Assembly (NCBI GenBank): GCA_022605405.1
Contig: JABYQQ010000004.1
Location: 2,170,001 to 2,234,000, forward strand
Length of the DNA: 64,000 bases
Source: Earliella scabrosa
Lineage: Eukaryota; Basidiomycota; Agaricomycetes; Polyporales; Polyporaceae
Reading direction: 5' to 3'
In this document: positions 60,405-64,000 of the stretch, one piece after another
How the letters are laid out: every line of letters starts with the position of its first letter
How positions within the stretch are numbered: the first letter of the stretch is position 1
Made by a program: the position numbers and the translations under genes
The notes under the pieces: model-generated
Told to the model about the DNA's origin: nothing
What the model saw: only the letters and a program-made list of their open reading frames with translations
The model's database searches: none

Positions 60405-63400
60405 TCAGCGCTGCTGATGCTGTCCGTTCGGCTGGAACGGATGCGGACTCTCGCTGCTCGTCCGGGACGAGTTGACGAACGACGACGGGCGCGACGGCGG
60501 CCGGTTCGGATCCTGCACAGGCGGCGGGCGGTCCATCGACCAGTCTCCGCCGGGGCTTTGGATGCCCTGCATGTTCGCGGGCATCCGCGGCTGCGGGGAG
60601 TGGATCGCACCCATCGCAGGCTGCGAGGCAGACTGCGGCGTTCCGGCAGGGGGCGGATATGAGAAGGGCGAGTGCTGGATGGGCGGGGGCTGCGTCCTTG
60701 ATGCTGGGTGACCGTTCCGAAGGTGACCATCTGAAGGTGACGGAGCCCCGATGGGCGGCCTGTCCAAGAACTGCGGGTTTGACTGCGTAGACCTGGACGC
60801 GTTATGAGAGGAGATCATACGTATGTCCCCCTATGAATGCTCACCGTGGTGGCATGGAACGCATGTCGTCCGGCCTTGGCGTGCCGGGGGTGAAATTGAA
60901 TTGGGTGTTACCCAAGACGGGAGACGTGAGCCCAGGCGTCCTTGCTCCCGCCTTGACCCGCATGTAGTTCTCGACCCTCTTCAGGAATTCGCGGCTGGGG
61001 AGTTCCATGCAGTTGGCGAAGTATTCCTCGTCCTGGAGGACAGGGAGGAACTCTTCGGGAACAGCGTAGAAGTCGTCTTGGTTCTCGAGCAGCATGGTGA
61101 CGACGCGGATTGCACCAAAACTCTCGTCCTTCATGGCGTTCTGCCCTCGTGAATACAGGATACTTGGACAAATGACGGTGGCGAGGTTCTGCAGGTCCAT
61201 CTTGCTACCTGTTTCTTCGTCCAAGTGGGCGAAAGATGCGACCCACTTGAGGAACACGAAAAGGACTTCTAGTGTGTCTCGATGAGCCTTGGGGAGGATG
61301 AGCGACACCATGTGTAGCATCCTCTTCCGTTCTTGGTCGTTAGGCAATGCTATGGGTCCGGTCAGCATGTCGAGAGAGTCTCACGATGCGACGACTCACA
61401 TTGAGTCGCCACGAATAGCCGGTGAAGCTTATACGTCATGAGCGGATCGGGGAGGTCACGGAAAAACTTCTTGAGTAAAGCTGCGAGTTGTACCGGGTTG
61501 TCCTGCGATAGATCCACAGAAGATGCATCGCGATCGATGGCCTCTGTGAGCTCCCTCAGTCGACGAATGTTGCCATTCCGCCGGAAAATGCCCTCGATCG
61601 ACATGTCTAGACGGGTGTCAGCGCGCGAAACAGAGATTGTGCTCATGCGATGACTGACCCATCTGTCGCATGGCAGATACGACATCATCCACGAAACTGG
61701 GGATACGGAGAGTTGCTCGCGAAGCACCAAGAAGGGAGTCTGAGCCCTCCCGCTCGACCAGAAGTTCCAAAGGCACCCCAAACACGCCTATAAGATGAGT
61801 CGATTTGTTGTCAACATATGCGACCACGCGGGGCGCAAATAACCCACCTTTCTTTTTGAAATTCTTCTTGTCGCTCCCGGGCTTGAACAGCTTGTTCCAG
61901 AACGAACTCTTCTTCACCTCGACCAACTCGAGGATCTCATCCAGGTCGAATTCATTCCGCAACGGCGATCGTTGCAGCACAGAGACAGCACAGTGCTTGA
62001 CGATCGCAAGCTGAAGCGGGGTCAGTTCTGCGATGTACGGAATCGAGCTCTGGCTGGGGAGTGATCGCCTCTGCTCGCGTGCTTGAGCCGCCTCAACCAG
62101 TTGCGGGATGTCGGCAAGGGTGATCCCGTCTTCGATTCCTCCAACCATCGTCTCGTCACTAACACCTCCAGCTGGGGAGCTAGGCCCCGACTCGTCCACA
62201 ATCTTGATGGCAGTATTCCCTCGCGCGAAGGCCGGTCGGATGACCTGAGACTGAACGCTAGTGTCGATGGCCCCCGGGGATGGGAGGGACCGTTGTTGCG
62301 ATGGCTGTGGGGGGTGAACGTTGGGCGCCTTCAGGCTTCGAGCGGTGCCTTGCTGAGCAGACTGAGGGACGGGTGGTCGCGAGCCAGGATGGACCTCCTG
62401 AGGGCGATGTGCGCTGTTGAGATCCGTGGCATGCGCCACCTTGCCTGTTGGACTTTCGACGATGGTTGATCGCTTAGGTACGCGAGCTGTGGAGGAAAGC
62501 TTGCGATCCAGATGCACAGAGCGAAGGCGGTTGATGTCACCGGAATTCCGATACGGATCTTCGTCTCCCTCCCGTTGTTGGATTTGCGATGGGGTAGACG
62601 CTGAGGGAAGTGTCAGACATAACGAAGAAAAATATCGAGAGCACGCACCAGGCGAAAGAGGGACGACGCCGCGCTTCTTGAGTAACACGTACAACCGCCT
62701 AAGAGCGACATTCAGGAGGAATGCATACTGCTCCAGGCGGGACACTGCTTGGAAGCCTCCGCGACATCCAGAGTGTGCGTGGTCGGTGCAGAAGATAGCC
62801 GTGGGGACAAGGCCAAAGGACGAAGTCTCCTTCATCGTGTCGACCTCGTACACGAAGCCGTTGACGTTAGCTGGTGGTCGCCGCGCTGTCGAGAGTTTGG
62901 GCTTATCCTTGTCGCCATCCTTCTCTTCGGTCTTGGGCTCCTTGACAACGGGCATGGCTGCCGGCTTGCCGCAGCTCTGACAGGTGAGACAATGTGAATG
63001 CCATCGCTGGTATGTCCCAAGCCGTACGCAATCCTCCTCGACGGTCTGACTGCACTTGATGCACAAGTCTGATGGAGGATGCACGACGGGAACCTTCGCG
63101 AGAGCGGGATCCTTGGGAGCAGCACTGAAGGGACTTTCCCCTGCGTTCTCTGGAGCCAGACTCTTGAATCCGTACGTCACTCCTTGAGTACCAATATTCC
63201 CAGAGTCACTCTGCGCGATGAGCTCGCCATTGGCACGCTTCATGATCCGACGCGCTGAGGGATTGCCGCCTTGTATCGCGAGCATGTGGAGTTTGTCGAG
63301 GAAGCTCGTGATGGCCTCGCGTACGTCCTGCTCCCGCTCAAGCTTCAAGGCACCGGTGAGCGCGATACGGATGAGAATCTTCAAGTAATGTGCAAGCCCG

Positions 63401-64000
63401 GTGACAAGAGCGAGTAGCTCCTGCGTCATTCCCATCCGCCGGGCCCCCGTCTCCTGGGTGTGTGAGAGCAAGGTGAAGAGGTCGACGGTCTTCCTGCATA
63501 GCATTCTTGCCTCGCGAACGTGCGACATCCCTGACGCTGCGTCAGTTCTTCCGCGGGTCGCAGATGAAGAAGGATGATAGGACATGCCTTTCAGTTTGAG
63601 ACGAGCAAAGTGATACTCGAGATCATCGATGGTAGCAAATAGTACCTCGACATGCAGGATGAACTTCTCGGCCATGCGGATGGCCTCGAGATACTGTCCA
63701 TTACTGACTTGCCGCAACATGTCAGAGATGCAAGCCGCGCTAGACTCTTCGAAAGCGGACAGCACACTGTATCGGGTCAGAAGAGGGAAGGGATGTCGAG
63801 CAGTAACAGGGTAACTCACGTCCATATCCGATATACCTGTTGCTCCATCCGAATCTGTTTTTCTCGAAGCGATTGGGCAGTCTCCTTGCGTTCCTCATCA
63901 ACGTACGGAGGCTCGGGAGCTTGGCTTGTCTCGCCTTCTTCCGCCCCGGGTGGTGGTAGGCTGGTGGGTCTGCGTGAGGAAACCTTGACATTCCAAAACT
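60405..64000 (-). CDS. LRG1: LIM-domain Rho GTPase-activating protein, LRG1-like (partial)
   Basis: The gene runs off the right edge, so its N-terminus (start and first LIM domains) is missing. Visible are helices LSAFEESSAACISDMLRQ and LHVEVLFATIDDLEYHF, then one LIM finger (LCIKCSQTVEEDCVRLG, RWHSHCLTCQSC, and a distal CTDHAHSGC). The RhoGAP domain follows: FGVPLELLVEREG, then MSIEGIFRRNGNIRRLREL with the arginine finger, then LAALLKKFFRDLPDPLM and MDLQNLATVICPSILYS. The C-terminus is proline/serine-rich. Lrg1 inactivates Rho1 and dampens the cell-wall-integrity pathway. The LRG1 label rests on the order LIM-linker-RhoGAP; an RGA1/2-type member is the alternative. Confidence 0.82.

Overview
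The window is nuclear DNA of a filamentous basidiomycete, most likely an Agaricomycete. The evidence is GC-rich coding sequence, many phase-shifting GT-AG introns of about 47-70 nt, tight gene packing on both strands, and family content typical of mushroom-forming fungi (an Agaricomycete-type HNH protein, a Zn2Cys6 regulator, a UbiA prenyltransferase beside a P450, a LIM-RhoGAP). I reconstructed 26 protein-coding genes by joining reading frames across splice sites. For most genes the exon sums are divisible by three and the joined proteins read through known motifs. No tRNA, rRNA, CRISPR array or bacterial-type operon was seen.

Layout. 0-8.3 kb: membrane glycosyltransferase (-), TMA16 (+), GIN4-type kinase (-), 2OG-Fe(II) oxygenase (+). 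9-12.2 kb: a CCCH x4 + RBR ubiquitin ligase. 13.4-23.6 kb: SGF73 (-), glycogen debranching enzyme GDB1 (+), RPN14/PAAF1 (-), NBP35 (+). 23.8-34 kb: cell-wall-integrity MAP kinase SLT2 (-), a makorin-like RING/CCCH ligase (-), HFI1/ADA1 (+), a dihydrodiol-dehydrogenase-like oxidoreductase (+), TAF10 (+). 34.8-38.7 kb: UbiA prenyltransferase followed by a cytochrome P450, same strand, a possible two-gene specialised-metabolism unit. 39.4-49.9 kb: mitoferrin (-), HPT1 (-), RPC53 (+), symplekin/PTA1 (-), V-ATPase subunit G (+). 50.4-57.3 kb: a Zn2Cys6 transcription factor (-), a 1,133-bp hAT-like non-autonomous transposon, RPP2 (-), RPS15 (+). 58-64 kb: HNH-domain protein (-) and an LRG1-like LIM/RhoGAP (-) cut by the right edge.

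Most genes are housekeeping and sit in head-to-head pairs separated by about 210-420 bp. Functional links inside the window are three SAGA subunits (SGF73, HFI1, TAF10), two cell-wall-integrity components (SLT2 and the LRG1-like RhoGAP), two unrelated CCCH-containing E3 ligases, and the UbiA/P450 pair. The most concrete non-routine observations are the transposon with perfect 14-bp terminal inverted repeats and perfect 8-bp target-site duplications, two coding microexons (9 and 16 nt), ATG-only coding exons, introns of 31-40 nt, and 54-nt in-frame introns inside two nucleotide-binding proteins. All functional calls come from motif recognition by eye; no database search was run.
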